64,000 nt of DNA from Leucaena leucocephala (lineage: Eukaryota; Streptophyta; Magnoliopsida; Fabales; Fabaceae): the NCBI GenBank assembly GCA_037074615.1, contig CM073536.1:4903001-4967000 (forward strand), in the 5' to 3' direction. This document shows positions 49,594 to 62,300 of this stretch, one piece after another. Each line of letters begins with the position of its first letter. Position 1 is the stretch's first letter. The notes beneath the pieces were generated by a model. That model made no database searches, was not told where the DNA came from, and saw only the letters and a list, made by a program, of their open reading frames with translations. The translations under genes and the position numbers were made by a program.

Positions 49594-51134
49594 GAGAGGG
49601 ATAGGGTTTTGGAGCTTGGGGGAGATTGAATAAGAAGAAGAAGATATGAGGTTTGAGGTGGAGATCAATCGATTCTGTTTAGATATTTAAAGATATAGAT
49701 CGGTTTTTGGATTGTTTGCTTGAGATCATTTGTGGAAAGGGATTAATTAATCAACAGTAACGAATTCGATCCATGCCATACAGAGACAAACACGTATGCT
49801 TGCACTGATTCAAATTAGGTTATTATATTATTCTCATGCATACATGTCCCTTTACAATATTAATAATGTTCTATCACTTTTTGTTTCAACTTTCATGTCT
49901 GTGATTCTTTTTGTACGATATATCATCATGTCTTATGTTGCTCTAATTTCTTCTTTTTCTTTTTCATTTATAATCCTTCAACCTTTAATTTTTATTGGAA
50001 TATTTCAAATCAGATTAATAATATTCATGCATGGAGTTGGTTAAGAGAAAGTAACGTGAGAGAGTGAGACTAATGTGTATCAATTTCTTTTTCTCATATT
50101 TTTGTTTGTATTATATATATACTAATGTGTATTAATTAGGAAATCATGGTATATACTAGGTTATTTCGTGTCACAGTTGAGCTTTCTAATAAAATATTGT
50201 GCGGTTTCTGTTTTGTTCCTTATCTATCTTTGAGGCATCTGCTGCTCCTGCTTTGGAATATAAATTTAAAGCTGAATTTATCCAATTGTTGGGAGATTTT
50301 GGCGCATCTAATTCCAGAAAAGGAGATATGATTAGCCTTTTTGTATATAGTTGAAGGCCTACGATTAATTAGGATCTATGTATTAATATAGTTCTGGTCA
50401 GCAACATTAATTAATTTCTTAATTTGTGTCGATTTATTACTTATGAACACCAGGTTACGATTTCAAATCTCTGATAACAGATTTTACACAACAAAATTCA
50501 ATTTAGTCCTGAGAAATAAATTTATATTATAAAAAGGACCGGATGTTTTCTAATTGATTTAATCCTTGTTTTATAAGTGAATTAATTTAACAATATATTA
50601 CTTAAGATTTTAATTTGATCTTTCAATTCAATTTTCTAATTATCGTGATAAAAAAAAAGATCCTTGAAAGATCAAGTTGTCATGCATGCATGCATTGGAT
50701 TCTATCCTGTTATGATTTCTAGAAGAACCCAATCAAATCAAAAGCTAGTTGTTCCTATACGCACTTTACCTTATGTTTGGATAAAGAAAAAAATATGTTT
50801 GGATAAAGAAAAAAAATAAGGAGATGAAATATTAGGAAAGAAAATACTTTAAATAATAATAAAAATTATTATTGAGAGTTTTTTTCTTATAGTATTATTT
50901 CTTTCTAATTTTTTCACATCTAAACATAAGAGTTAATGTTTATATAGGTAATTTTTGAATTAAGGAAGATACATGTTCATATCACTTCCTCCATTTCAAA
51001 ATAAATAGTATAACTTTAGGTTTTCCTCCCAAAATATTTGTCCCTTTAGATTATTATGGAGTTGATATTTTAGATTCGGATCAACCTATTTTCTTAACTC
51101 TATATATTTTGTATATAATATTAATCAGATCTTA

Positions 51135-51260
51135 TTACTAGGTATCCTAATTTTAGGGTTTATAGTTATTTCTTTCAGTATAGATATCTTTTATAAAAAT
51201 TAAATTTAAAATTTAAAAAAATTTAATAGAGCCTTCCACCGTTACCCTAATTTTACTGAC
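51135..51260 (-). mobile_element. degenerate SINE-like repeat, copy 1
   Basis: Related to the sequence at about 55000-55115. Shared are the AGGTATCC(T/A)AATTT start, TTATAGTTAT with TCCT/TTTC, GAATTTAAAAT-type centre and AATCTAACAGAGC/TTTAATAGAGCC end. On the minus strand the 5' end has a tRNA-like A-box pattern. Confidence 0.4.
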
Positions 51261-52669
51261 TCCATACTAGTTGCATAATGATGGGGGCATAATCAAGTGC
51301 TTTATTTTGACAAGCATACTAATGTGGGGCCAAATTAATTAATATGCATTGAGATAAGATGCGAATGAAAGTGAGTTGGATAATTAAGAATGTGGAATTT
51401 TGTAAGATTTCCAACATCAAAAATCAATTCCTTGGCGAACCCTGGCATAGCAAGTTTTGTGACTTGTGAGTTGACGACGGAGACACAGCTGTAGAATTCT
51501 TCTTTTATCTTTTTTGTTGGGGCCAAAAACTGTTTATTTCTTTGTATTCCTATTATATTTTTTTATTTATTTGATTAAGAGTATATTCCTTTTTAGATTT
51601 AGAACATAAATAATTTTTACCTCTTCTAATAAATATATTTTTCAGGATTTAAATATGTATTATCCTCTTTATAAAAGTGAAGTCGCTTACCAACTTAACT
51701 AAAGTTTATTAGTTTCATATTTTTATTATATATTTGCCTCTTATGTGTTACAAAGAAGAATAAACATGTTGCTCTGTTTACTTTTGGTTGAGGTCTAATT
51801 TTACCCAAAGAATTTTGCGTAAAAAATGAGTATTCAAATTTTTTTTTTGAAGTGTTATAAAAAAATAAAGTCACCATGGCCATTAGAAAATTAATATTAA
51901 CTATTAATATTTTTAACCATAAAGACAACATATTTCTTTTTTTAATATTTTCGTGGCAATGTTAATCCAAAAAAATCTCTTGATAGTCACAACTCATATT
52001 AAAAAATTTACCAAAAAATTATACAATGACCCTTTTACTTTTCAGGGAAGATAGTAGATTATCCCACTTGGTGGGCCCCATAATCTAGGTGGAATCCATG
52101 TAATAAACTTCAGTACATACTTGTCTCCAGTCTCTGCATATACGATCACATCCATTGGTATATTATTTTCATTATATTCATGAATTATATATTTATATTC
52201 ATAGATTAAATCAGTTGACATTCTTCTTTTTTTGTTATTTGTCGCCGACGTCCCATAAGCCTAACGCATGATTTCGAGGAAAGAGCACCTTTCATGCATG
52301 GCACGACACAAGAACTTTCGGCAGCGTTTGGCTTATCGGCATATATATGCCCTCTCCTCTAGAATCTATCCTCTTTGCCCCACTTCTTATTAACCACCTA
52401 GCCACACATGTCCCTATCGACTGTTGTATTTACTGCACTTGAAACATATATCTTCTTATAAACCTTTTATATTATACATTCATATATATATATATATATA
52501 TATATCTTATTTTCTCCTGTATGTTTACACACACATACACCCCTTCTTCACCCTTGAATGACGTCAAAGCACAGACCAACATATACATTAACCCCATATC
52601 TCCTCTCTCCTTCTTCGTCCAGCATCTTATTTAATTTGAACTTCAACTGCAACTGTATATAACATTGAA

Positions 52670-52891
52670 ATGGATAGGACAGACTTGGCGACAACCGCAG
52701 CCGGCTGGCTGCCGGCTTCATCAGTGTCGAGTTCGTCAGCTAGCCAATTCTGTCATCACCCTTCATCTCATCATAATGGCTCTCTCTCCACAAATAGCTC
52801 CCACATGCTGGAGCTCTCCGGCTTTACACGTATTATAGCCACCTTTCCCCCCCAACCAAATATACTTACATTTATAAACAAAGAAAGATGA
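52670..52891 (+). other. unassigned 73-codon open frame
   Basis: ATG-initiated frame with unusually GC-rich, Ser/His-rich N-terminal coding-like sequence (MDRTDLATTAAGWLPASS...). A donor-like GTATTATAG follows the first 54 codons. It might be the first exon of a gene whose remainder is missing, or a captured fragment. I recognise no family. Confidence 0.2.
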
Positions 52892-53619
52892 ATGAATTAG
52901 AGAGAAATTTATTCATATACATGCATGACGACAAAAGATTTATTAATTTACCTAAATACATAACTTGTTGGATATGACGAAAAGGAGACAGAGAAATCCA
53001 ACATTAACTTGTGTGTACGTAGCTACCATTTGAGTTTGACATCTGCATGATCGCTACATGTAATTCATTTTTCCCGTTGTGTTAAATCTTTGACTAATTG
53101 TGAGAGTGAATACACGAAAAGTTATATTAGAAATTCAAATTTTAGAAAACTATTAGGCAATATATATCCTCTGGAATTTATTTGAGTGGTGATCCCGTGG
53201 AATATAGTTTATCTATTATTAATATCCACAAAGTTATATATTCCCTCTTTCACATTTTTTATACATTAGACTTAATTAATCAACCAGTAAAGAAGAGTGG
53301 GTGAGAGATTATTTAATACTAAGACAACAAACTGTACGTTAACTGTTAAGATAATTACTGTTAAATGAATGCTTATTAATTTTTTATATTTAAGAATTGT
53401 AGTCTATTTATATATATATATTCAAATTCTAATTTATTCAAACCTAAGGCCACCTCATTATATATAAATTTCAAGGACAACGTCAGCCCATTGTTGCTAA
53501 TAATAAATTCTTAATGTAGCCAACACAATTACATCCTCAATTATTACACACACATATATTGGTATGATCGATCAGAGTTTGAATCTAACCCTTTTATACT
53601 CTCACATATACATATGAAA

Positions 53620-53964
53620 TCAAAGAGCACCTGCGCGCTGAAGCATTGGAATCAAGGAATTGGTAACGTGAAGGCTCATAACTTGGTTGGCTCCACCTAG
53701 AAGGTGGCCGCCGATGAACACCGCCGGCACGGCAGGGCTGCACCCTAGCCCTAATAGGGCTTGCTGGATTTCCCTCCCTCCAGGCATCTGGTCGACCTCA
53801 TGAACCATAGGGTTCACACCCAAGCTTGCAGAGAGCGCCTTCATGGTGTGGTTCATGCAGCAAGAGCTCTTGCTAAAGATCACCACTGGTCTCGCCCCCG
53901 ATTCCACCAGCTCTGTTACCTCCCTCGACCTCTCCTCCATCGTGGTCGACGCTGACGATGCCAT
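53620..53964 (-). CDS. CC-type glutaredoxin (ROXY class) with CCMN active site
   Basis: Single-exon, 114-residue CC-type glutaredoxin, a tandem relative of the gene at 49111 on the same strand. It has an extra N-terminal extension of about 12 residues (MASSASTTMEER). The active site CCMN is at residues 35-38 in SKSSCCMNHTMKAL. Asn in the fourth position is unusual; CCMC, CCMS, CCLC and CCLG are the common forms. The glutathione-site motifs PAVPAVFIGG and GGANQVM are present. The protein ends at AGAL, lacking the usual Trp-(Leu/Val) that completes the ALWL-type TGA-binding tail. The role is presumably redox or scaffold control of TGA bZIP factors, but both changes could alter activity or partner choice. 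A TATAAATA-type box lies on the same strand about 75 bases upstream. Confidence 0.9.
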   Translation of the reverse strand: MASSASTTMEERSREVTELVESGARPVVIFSKSSCCMNHTMKALSASLGVNPMVHEVDQMPGGREIQQALLGLGCSPAVPAVFIGGHLLGGANQVMSLHVTNSLIPMLQRAGAL

Positions 53965-54038
53965 GTTACAGTGAAAGCTAGAGAGAGATTTCTTGTTATT
54001 AGGGTTTTGATGAGGAAGCTAGCCAGGTCAGGACGAGT

Positions 54039-54046
54039 TATAAATA
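54039..54046 (-). promoter_or_regulatory. TATA box of the second glutaredoxin gene
   Basis: TATTTATA on the minus strand, about 75 bases before the start codon. Sequence match only. Confidence 0.4.
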
Positions 54047-57000
54047 TTGGGGAAGAAGATATAATGGGGGTTTGTTCCTTTTCTATCTTCATGAGGCATA
54101 TGCTATTTTGAAATTAGTAAAAGTCGAATTTGTCCCCTTGTTCAGATTCGCGTCTAATTCTTCATTTTGGTTCAATGGTAGACTATATGAGAGGGATTTT
54201 AATATATTCCACTTGGTTTAGAAGGGGCGCGAAAGAAAACTGACAACAAATTTGCTAGTATAATCTTTTAAGGTATTTTATAGTTAAAAAAAAAAAAATA
54301 TTTTTGTCTATATATATTAATAGGTTGCTATGCTTCCCTCCAAATACCCCGAGAAGTGCTGATATGAGTGAAAGAAGAGAAAATTTATTAAAATTTCCCT
54401 CAAAACAAACTTCAATGACAAATTAGCCTATATTAAGCTAAAAATTGCATTCCTTTTTTTTTTTTTTCTTTACCAACCTTTTAGTAATGTGTTGAAACAA
54501 ATATGGATATGATTTTGTTCGGCAAGATATATTCCGACAATGTGCCTAGGTGCTTATATCCTTGCCCCCTACATGGGCCCAACATTGGGCTGGGCCTTTA
54601 AGCACCGCCCATATCTTGCAAAATGTAACGGAATTCGAGCCCAACCGAATTAGGCTTATCTTAGAAACTGGCTGCCTTCTATATATCATCTGTGAGTTCA
54701 AATGATGAAGAGGTGAAACATGCGACTATTTAGAGCGTGTTCGAACCTTGAAGAGTATCACTTTGTTATGGTTCCAGTCGTAGTGATTGGGGAGACATCT
54801 TAGCTCCTGAGTGCCTAGGTTTATGCCTGAGAGTAATAGACGGCTCGTCTTGCCTGACATTGCTATTGCCTAGGAAGAAGAAAAAGTTTGCCTTGTCCTT
54901 GGATCGTGGGTGAGCCCAACACCTTTCCAAAAAATTTTATAACAAAAAAAAACCATAAACAACTTGTTTTTTATATTATTTATTGTATACTATTACTGTT
55001 ACCAGGTATCCAATTTATGAGCTTATAGTTATCCTTCCTAGTATATGTGTTCAATTTAAGAATCGAATTTAAAATCTAAAAAAAATCTAACAGAGCTTTA
55101 CACCACTAAACTAACTATATATTGATCCACAAATAACTTGTTAATCATAAGTGATATCTTAGTATTTTTTTTTTGTTCACATAACAAAATGTTTTTAGCT
55201 TAAATTTGCCATTATTATGATAGTAGGACAATTTTTTTAAGAGGCTAAATAGACACAAAGCATAGAAAATAACGCTGCTAAGTTATTTTGGGTATTGCCT
55301 TGATGTTTGAAGTTGGTGTGACTCAATCTTTACGAAGTATATCAGTTAACTTAGATAACTATTACTTTAAAAAAAATGTACATATAAAATAGTTGGGTAG
55401 ACATATAAATTCTTGCCAACTAATTGGAGTCTTTATTAATAAAACAAGAACTTAACATATTTTCATTCTAATTATACGTGTCACACGGATTGAAATTTGC
55501 CCCTCCATTTCTCTATTTTTATTTTATTTTATTTTGCTTTATATGTATGTGTGTAAAGAGAGAGATCCTGCTACAGATCTAGAGAATCTAAAATTAGATG
55601 CGGCATATCTTGACTTTCAGCCCTCGAGCCCAAGGACATGATACGAGGTCAAGTTTTTTATTTTCCAATATTTGACTTTTAATTATTTGGTCTAGGTGGT
55701 ATAACATAACAAATATATAACCAACTTACCCATTTGGTCCACAGATTTAAAGAAAGTTTTATATTTAAGGTTAATAAATTGAAAAAAAGAAAATATATTA
55801 ATAAACACGATTCACTAAAATTACATTTAATACTATAGCATATTTATTGAAATAATTAGACATATTTGCTCATATATTGCAATAAATCACGTTATTTATG
55901 ATTGGCGAACAATACACTTTTGTTTTAAATTTTATATTGATATTTAATTAATGATTGCAATGATTTTTTATGAATTTATTATTGTTTACATTAAATAATT
56001 TTAGTTTTTTAAGGGAATACCTTTATTTTTTTAAAATTCTTTTGGTGGGGAAGAACACAGAAAGAAAGTGACCAACATGAGGCGTTTAAACCGACAGGCA
56101 GTTTGACTTTTGTTTTCTTATGTGTCTGTTGATTCGTTTGTTGATTGAGTCCTCGACCAAACCTCTGTTGTTAGAAGTCACTCCCAGTATTCAATTTCTG
56201 CGTCACATGACCACCCTCCATTATATATATATATCACTAACTATCATGTGTTAGATATAATAAAATATATTAATATTTTATAATATAATAGACTAAAGTT
56301 TAAATTTCAATTAAAAAATATAGTTCTATTTAATACTCGATAATATTTTAAATATAATTATTTTTAATATAGAGATATTTATATTTATATTTATATTTAA
56401 TATATATGTATCACTAAAATGATTATCACCCCATGCATATAGCTACAGATTTTTCTCTTAAATCTTAAATTATAAAATGATTGTTGTATTATTTTTTTGG
56501 TTGTTTGTTTGGTAATCAACTGGCTTTGTTAATTAACATCTGTATCACACATGAATGCACATAGCTAACGACACATGTTGTGTCTTTTTCACTTCCTTCA
56601 ACATTTTCTATTATTTGACCAATAATACAAAGTATTAGGGTCCTAACAAATTATTAAAAGGTAATTATAAATTAGAGAGTTCAATTATCCTCCAAACTAT
56701 CTTTTCAATTCAATCACTATAAATAAAAGAAAAGTAAGCACTGAAATTAAAGAACCCTCTGCTTTACTAAAGCTCATTAAAAATGATTTAATTTTAAAAA
56801 ATGGTATTTAGCAAATTAAATCCTAGATATATTATGAAAAAAGACATATCAATATTCATGTCCATTGGTGGAGGGTTGACACCCATGTGATCATCTGTCT
56901 CTATTCTTAAAAGTGTCATAGGAAGCATTTTAATTTTCGAAATGTGTTAATTAATTTTTTAATAATCATTAAACGTTGGAGGATGCCAAATAATTAAAAA

Positions 57001-59343
57001 TAATTATTGTTAGTAGGTGTTTTCATCACTGAACGTCATGTGGATGGTTCCTGACCTTGTTGACCAACTTAATTATTAGCATTCTTTGAATCTATCAAAA
57101 CAAGTTGGTTGTGAATTTCGTATAGTAATTAAATTTAAATATATAAATTTAATTTTACCAAGAAATTTTCAAACTAAATTAAACATATATAAATTTAATC
57201 TTACGGGGCTTGAAGAATTTTTCAATTAAGTCGTTATCTTATTTATAAAAATGAAAATATTAAGTAAAAAGTGAACTTACAAATATTGGAAAGAATGTCA
57301 AATAAATAGCTTACAAAAATGAAAAGCGAAAATAACTGATGGGATAATTCAGTGGTCCAAAATGGAAATAATTAAAACCAGAAGGATGTGAGCGAAAAAG
57401 GTAAATATCTCCAAAACAATACACTTTTGTTTAATTTCCCATTGTAATATTCTGCATCTATCCACATTCATTCACACCAATGATTTTGACTTTTATGGTT
57501 AAAAAAAAACAAAAGATGGAAAATAAAGAAAATCACACAGAAAGGAATTTCACCCAATAGACCTCACTATTGCATTAATTGATTCGAATCAAATTAATCG
57601 TCACATAACAAAAGTATCAAAAATTGCTATTAAAAATGTATAATATCAGTATTAAACATTAACTATTTCCTGTGTCTATCATTTAGTCAGGAGAGGAAAA
57701 GGGCATATTGGTCAAGATTGTATTTACCAACAAACTAATATAATTATATTAAGTTAGGTTAATAAAAAAGTTGTATCTTAAATAAAAATAATTTTTTTAT
57801 TTTTTTAATTATTTGACTCCTATCAGATATTTTCTTTTTGCCAACTAGAAGATATAAATCCTATACTAAAATTAAAGTACCAAATAAAAATTCAATTTCT
57901 TCATTTTCAATCTTCATCTCCTCCTATATATTGTTTTTGCCACATCTTCTTCTACATCCAATTGTTAGAGTTTTTTTTAGCTCTTTCTTTCTATTTGTTT
58001 ACATTAGCTATGAAATTTTTTAAATATAACTATTTAATCGTAATTTTATGATTTACGAAATAAATATATATAAAAAAATTATTTTGATTTTTATAAACAT
58101 TTTAATCATGAATAAATATAAATAAGCACGGAGTAATTTATACTTTTTAAACTTTAGATTTAAACATGTCTTCTACAAAATAACACAAAACATGTTTTAA
58201 GAAAATTATTTGCTTTGCTCATAAATATATAAATGAAATAATTAATATGTAAGAAATTAAAACATTAGTTAAATTAATTATTAATTATTTATAAAAAATA
58301 TATATTAATTTTTTTAAATTATCAATTTTAATCATTTTGCACTAAATATTATTCTTTCTACGAAAAATTTTAAGATAACTACTAAGACATAATAGAAAAA
58401 GAACATAATCCTTACAATTTTTTATAATAAGTTATCAGTCATAGACTTATTATTTTGTATATGGAAATTTGTTATTGTATATTTTTAGTAAAATTTTTTA
58501 TAGTTATGTTTTTTTTATGATTTTATAATGATTCTTTTAAATTTTTTCAACACGTGTAATCAATAAGCAATATTGTAAATAGATTAACGTGTTACATTAT
58601 GATCAAAATAAATCGGTCTGTTAATTTTTATATTTAATATCGAAAGAGGGTTTACCGGCAAGACCTTAGTATTTTTTTTTTTATAAGAAAAAAGTGTTGA
58701 GAATTTCCATCGCACATCCATATTGTGGGGCCCACTTTTCAACCGTGATTATGATCATTGAACCATTTAGACATATATGTAATTACCCGCCGTTGCAGGG
58801 GTAAGAATTCAACCAAACGGAGAAAAATCATGACAACCTCGTAATCATGCAAATTCCACGGGGATTATGTAAGAACAATCCCGCTCCCAATTCATCTAGG
58901 TGTCTAGAGTCTCTAATTTCTAACCCCCGAACTTTAAATTCGAAAATTCTTTAATTTTCCAAATTCTCCCCTCTCATTTCTCTTGTATGTGATGCTCTAT
59001 CAGTTTTCACATCTATTTTCAGCCTTTTTTTCTTCCTTTTACCTTCTTACGGCACATCAGTTTCCTAGATTGGTTGATCTGATACTCCGGCGTGTTGTTC
59101 TCGATCTTTCCCTTTAATTGCCGACGAAAATGATCTACTGGTACCAGCAGAGTGAGCTGTGCTCTTGAGTGAGTCAGTGACAGAGAAAAAAAGCAGTAAT
59201 TGTTTGAATTTTCTCGTTCGGGTTTGTGAGTAGTTTTGGGGAAACGAATTGTTAAAAGGTTATCTGAAGTTGAGGGCTTTGTTATATGAGCTGCTCCTTT
59301 CTGGGTTTTGTGCGGGTGGCTCTGATTTGTGTGTGCATTTGAT
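54047..59343. other. 5.3-kb spacer before the PBL27-like gene
   Basis: Mostly AT-rich. A balanced-composition patch at about 54540-54930 may be a repeat fragment, and a SINE-like copy lies at about 55000-55115. From about 58900 the sequence is C/T-rich and probably includes the promoter and leader of the kinase gene. No other exon is supported. Confidence 0.4.
55000..55115 (-). mobile_element. degenerate SINE-like repeat, copy 2
   Basis: On the minus strand it starts TTAGTTTAGTGGTGTAAAGC (tRNA-like A-box) and has AATTCGATTC in B-box position. It aligns with the relic at 51135-51260. It is a SINE candidate, too short and diverged to name. Confidence 0.45.
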
Positions 59344-62300
59344 ATGGGTGGGTGTTTTCCTTGTTTTGACGAGGAGGACAGCGGGGTGAAGAAGGAAGTG
59401 GTCAAGAAAGATTCTGTTAAAGAAGGTTCAGCTGCTCAGTCTCATCATGTCAATAGGGTTAGCTCAGGTCAGAACAAATGTGGAAGCTTATTTTAATTAA
59501 ATTTTTCTGGCTTTAAATTTTGGTTAATTCATTGGCTTAAACTATGTTTAATTTTGCAAGTTTTGCTCACTCTGTTAGTTCTATGATGATGCATATTGGT
59601 TAAAATTAATGGGTACTTTGATCTGATTCATCTAATGATTGTACTTCCCCTGCTATTGTTAATGATTTGATGGTCAGTGGATTTCTCTGCTTCGTGTTTA
59701 TTGTTTTCTTATTCTTATTAAAAGGTGTATTATAAGTAGCATTGTGGGAGATCTGCCCTTGGCTCTCAAATTTCTCAAGTGTTTCACATTGTTTGACAAC
59801 ATTCTTCATTAAATTACAGTCATCATGTACAAGGCAGTTGCAGATGCTAAGCTGCATTTTGAGTAAATTATTTGACCCCCTATAAGATTAAATTGTGGCA
59901 GGCTATAACTTTGAGCAAGATGCTTTGCATTTTCTATAAAAATCATGGAATGCATTATCTAGATAATTGGTTAGCTTGCTTAGATATAAACTGAAAATTA
60001 ACAATGCAGGCATGGTACTTGTGCTTCTGTATAGTTCTGGATTATTCAATATTAGTTGAATCATATTCTGGCAGATGATATGATGTAACCAGAGAAAATC
60101 TTAATCCTTTTTGTTCCAAATGTAGATGCTACGACCCATATTCTACAATGAAGTAGCATATGGTCACTGTAACCACAGTTCCCAAGTATTCTATGCTATG
60201 CCGTTAATTCTTATATGACTGTATAATAATTTGCACAATCAACATCTGCTCTTCATATTTATTTTTTAGTTTCTCCAGTATATTTTTTTTCTGTTTCTTT
60301 CCCTCTTGCTTATTTTAAAATCAAATACACAGATAAGTCAAAATCAAAAAATGGCTCTGATTCTAAGAAGGAACTACCAGTTCAAAAGGATGGAACAACT
60401 GCCCACATTGCTGCACAAACTTTTACCTTTCGAGAGCTTGCAGCTGCCACAAGGAATTTCTGGCCTGAATGTTTATTAGGTGAAGGTGGTTTTGGACGTG
60501 TTTATAAAGGCCGCCTTGAAAGCACCGGGCATGTAAGTTGTGATTGCTGCTGCTAAGATTGTTGTTGTTGTTGAATAACAAGACCACACATTATCATGCC
60601 ATACATTTTGGGCATGGTTTCTATTAGTTCTTAGTTATTGATTTCTATACAGTCATTAATCTTTCTCTCTCTTCCTCTATCTGTCTTATAATCTATGTTG
60701 ATGGAATAATCTTTTTACAGGTTGTTGCTGTAAAACAGCTTGACCGCAATGGCCTTCAAGGAAATCGAGAGTTTTTGGTGGAGGTGCTCATGCTTAGCCT
60801 CTTGCATCACTCAAATCTTGTGAGCTTGATCGGTTATTGTGCTGATGGAGATCAGCGGCTGCTTGTCTATGAGTTTATGCCTTTGGGGTCTTTGGAGGAT
60901 CACCTACATGGTCAGATTGCATTCCTTGATTACTGTAACTCTTAGTGTCTTATTGTTCTTTCAAAAGTTAAAATTTCATTTTTATTTGATTTTTACTATG
61001 TATTACATGTTAAAGAGAAGGAAAATAGATTGAGGTTGAACAATAGAACTAAAAGAAAGTTAGTGAAGTAGCATCATTGGACTCTGTTGAATGGTTGTTT
61101 ATGCTTACATTTACTGGTATCAAACAAAACTAGTTTTGTTTTAGGCTTTTACCTTGTTCTTAGTATGCATGATGTTGCTGTTATCATAGGAATGTTGATC
61201 CCGAGATAGCTGGGCAACTAGGAATCAAGTAGAAAGTTGACGGCTAGGGGATTAGGGTTTTGATAGGATTCATTAATAGGGCTGTCTTCCATGGAAAATA
61301 GGTATGGGTAGCTTAGAAAATTAATGCAAACAGAACAATAGCAAAGGAGAAGCAAATTGGTCTAGGCATCACACCAAGTGTTTTATTTGATCACAAAACC
61401 AAGAAGAGAGAAGCAATATGCTGCCATCATTCCTCTAGAAGAAAGCATTTATTAGTCTAAATGAACTTCTCAGTCCTTATCCTCCAAGAATGAGGTATAG
61501 CATCCTAATCTCAGAGGGTGTTTTTGTAGCCACTCAAATTCAGGAATTCATTTGAATTGAATTGTAATTTTTTAATTGACTGTGTTGGGAATTTATCTGT
61601 TAGCTAATATAACAATTTGATTTTATATCTTGTAAAGGAGAGAGGAGGGAGGCATTGTTAGGGACCAGTAGGATCTGAGATTAATGAGTAGATCAATCAT
61701 GTAACCTGTCACGGATATCTATTAGCTCGTCTTCCTTGCTCATATCTACAAAGTGCCCAACCCTTTTGTCTCTATTAATTTTTTCTTTGGTTAAGGTTTT
61801 GGTATTTTCAAATATGGCTTCATTTAGGAAGTTGGGAATTCCTAAAAATGCCTTGCTAATATCAATAAATTTAGTTGCTGGTTTATCAACTTTTCTCAAT
61901 TTAACAACTTATTCAATCTCTTTAGGATCCTCTAAGGCTTGACCAGTAACTGAACTTCACATTGTAGAGCTGCTGCAATTTTATTCCGATCTTCTCTCCA
62001 CTTCAATTGTATTATTATCATGCAATCCAAGACCGTGCTTTTCTCTGATGGTCTCAGATTGCTATTTCACACTCTATTGTTTTATCTAAGCATTGTCTTG
62101 CAAAATTTTCTTGAAAATCTTCTCATTGATCTTGTTGTTCTAAATTGACAGTTGACTGTGATGCCTTCTTCAGGAACTTCCACTAGCCTATTCAGCTCTG
62201 TAGGTTCTGTTTGTTGCAAAACCTAACCCTATAAGTTCTATAAAATAATGAGCAACAACACTTGATACCTTGAAATTTGACAGGAGACTTATGACTTTCA

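Larger units (their letters stand above)
49594..53619. other. spacer between the two glutaredoxin genes
   Basis: AT-rich with a SINE-like relic (about 51135-51260), a (TA)n run near 52484-52505 and one unexplained open frame (52670-52891). No established gene is visible. Confidence 0.4.
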
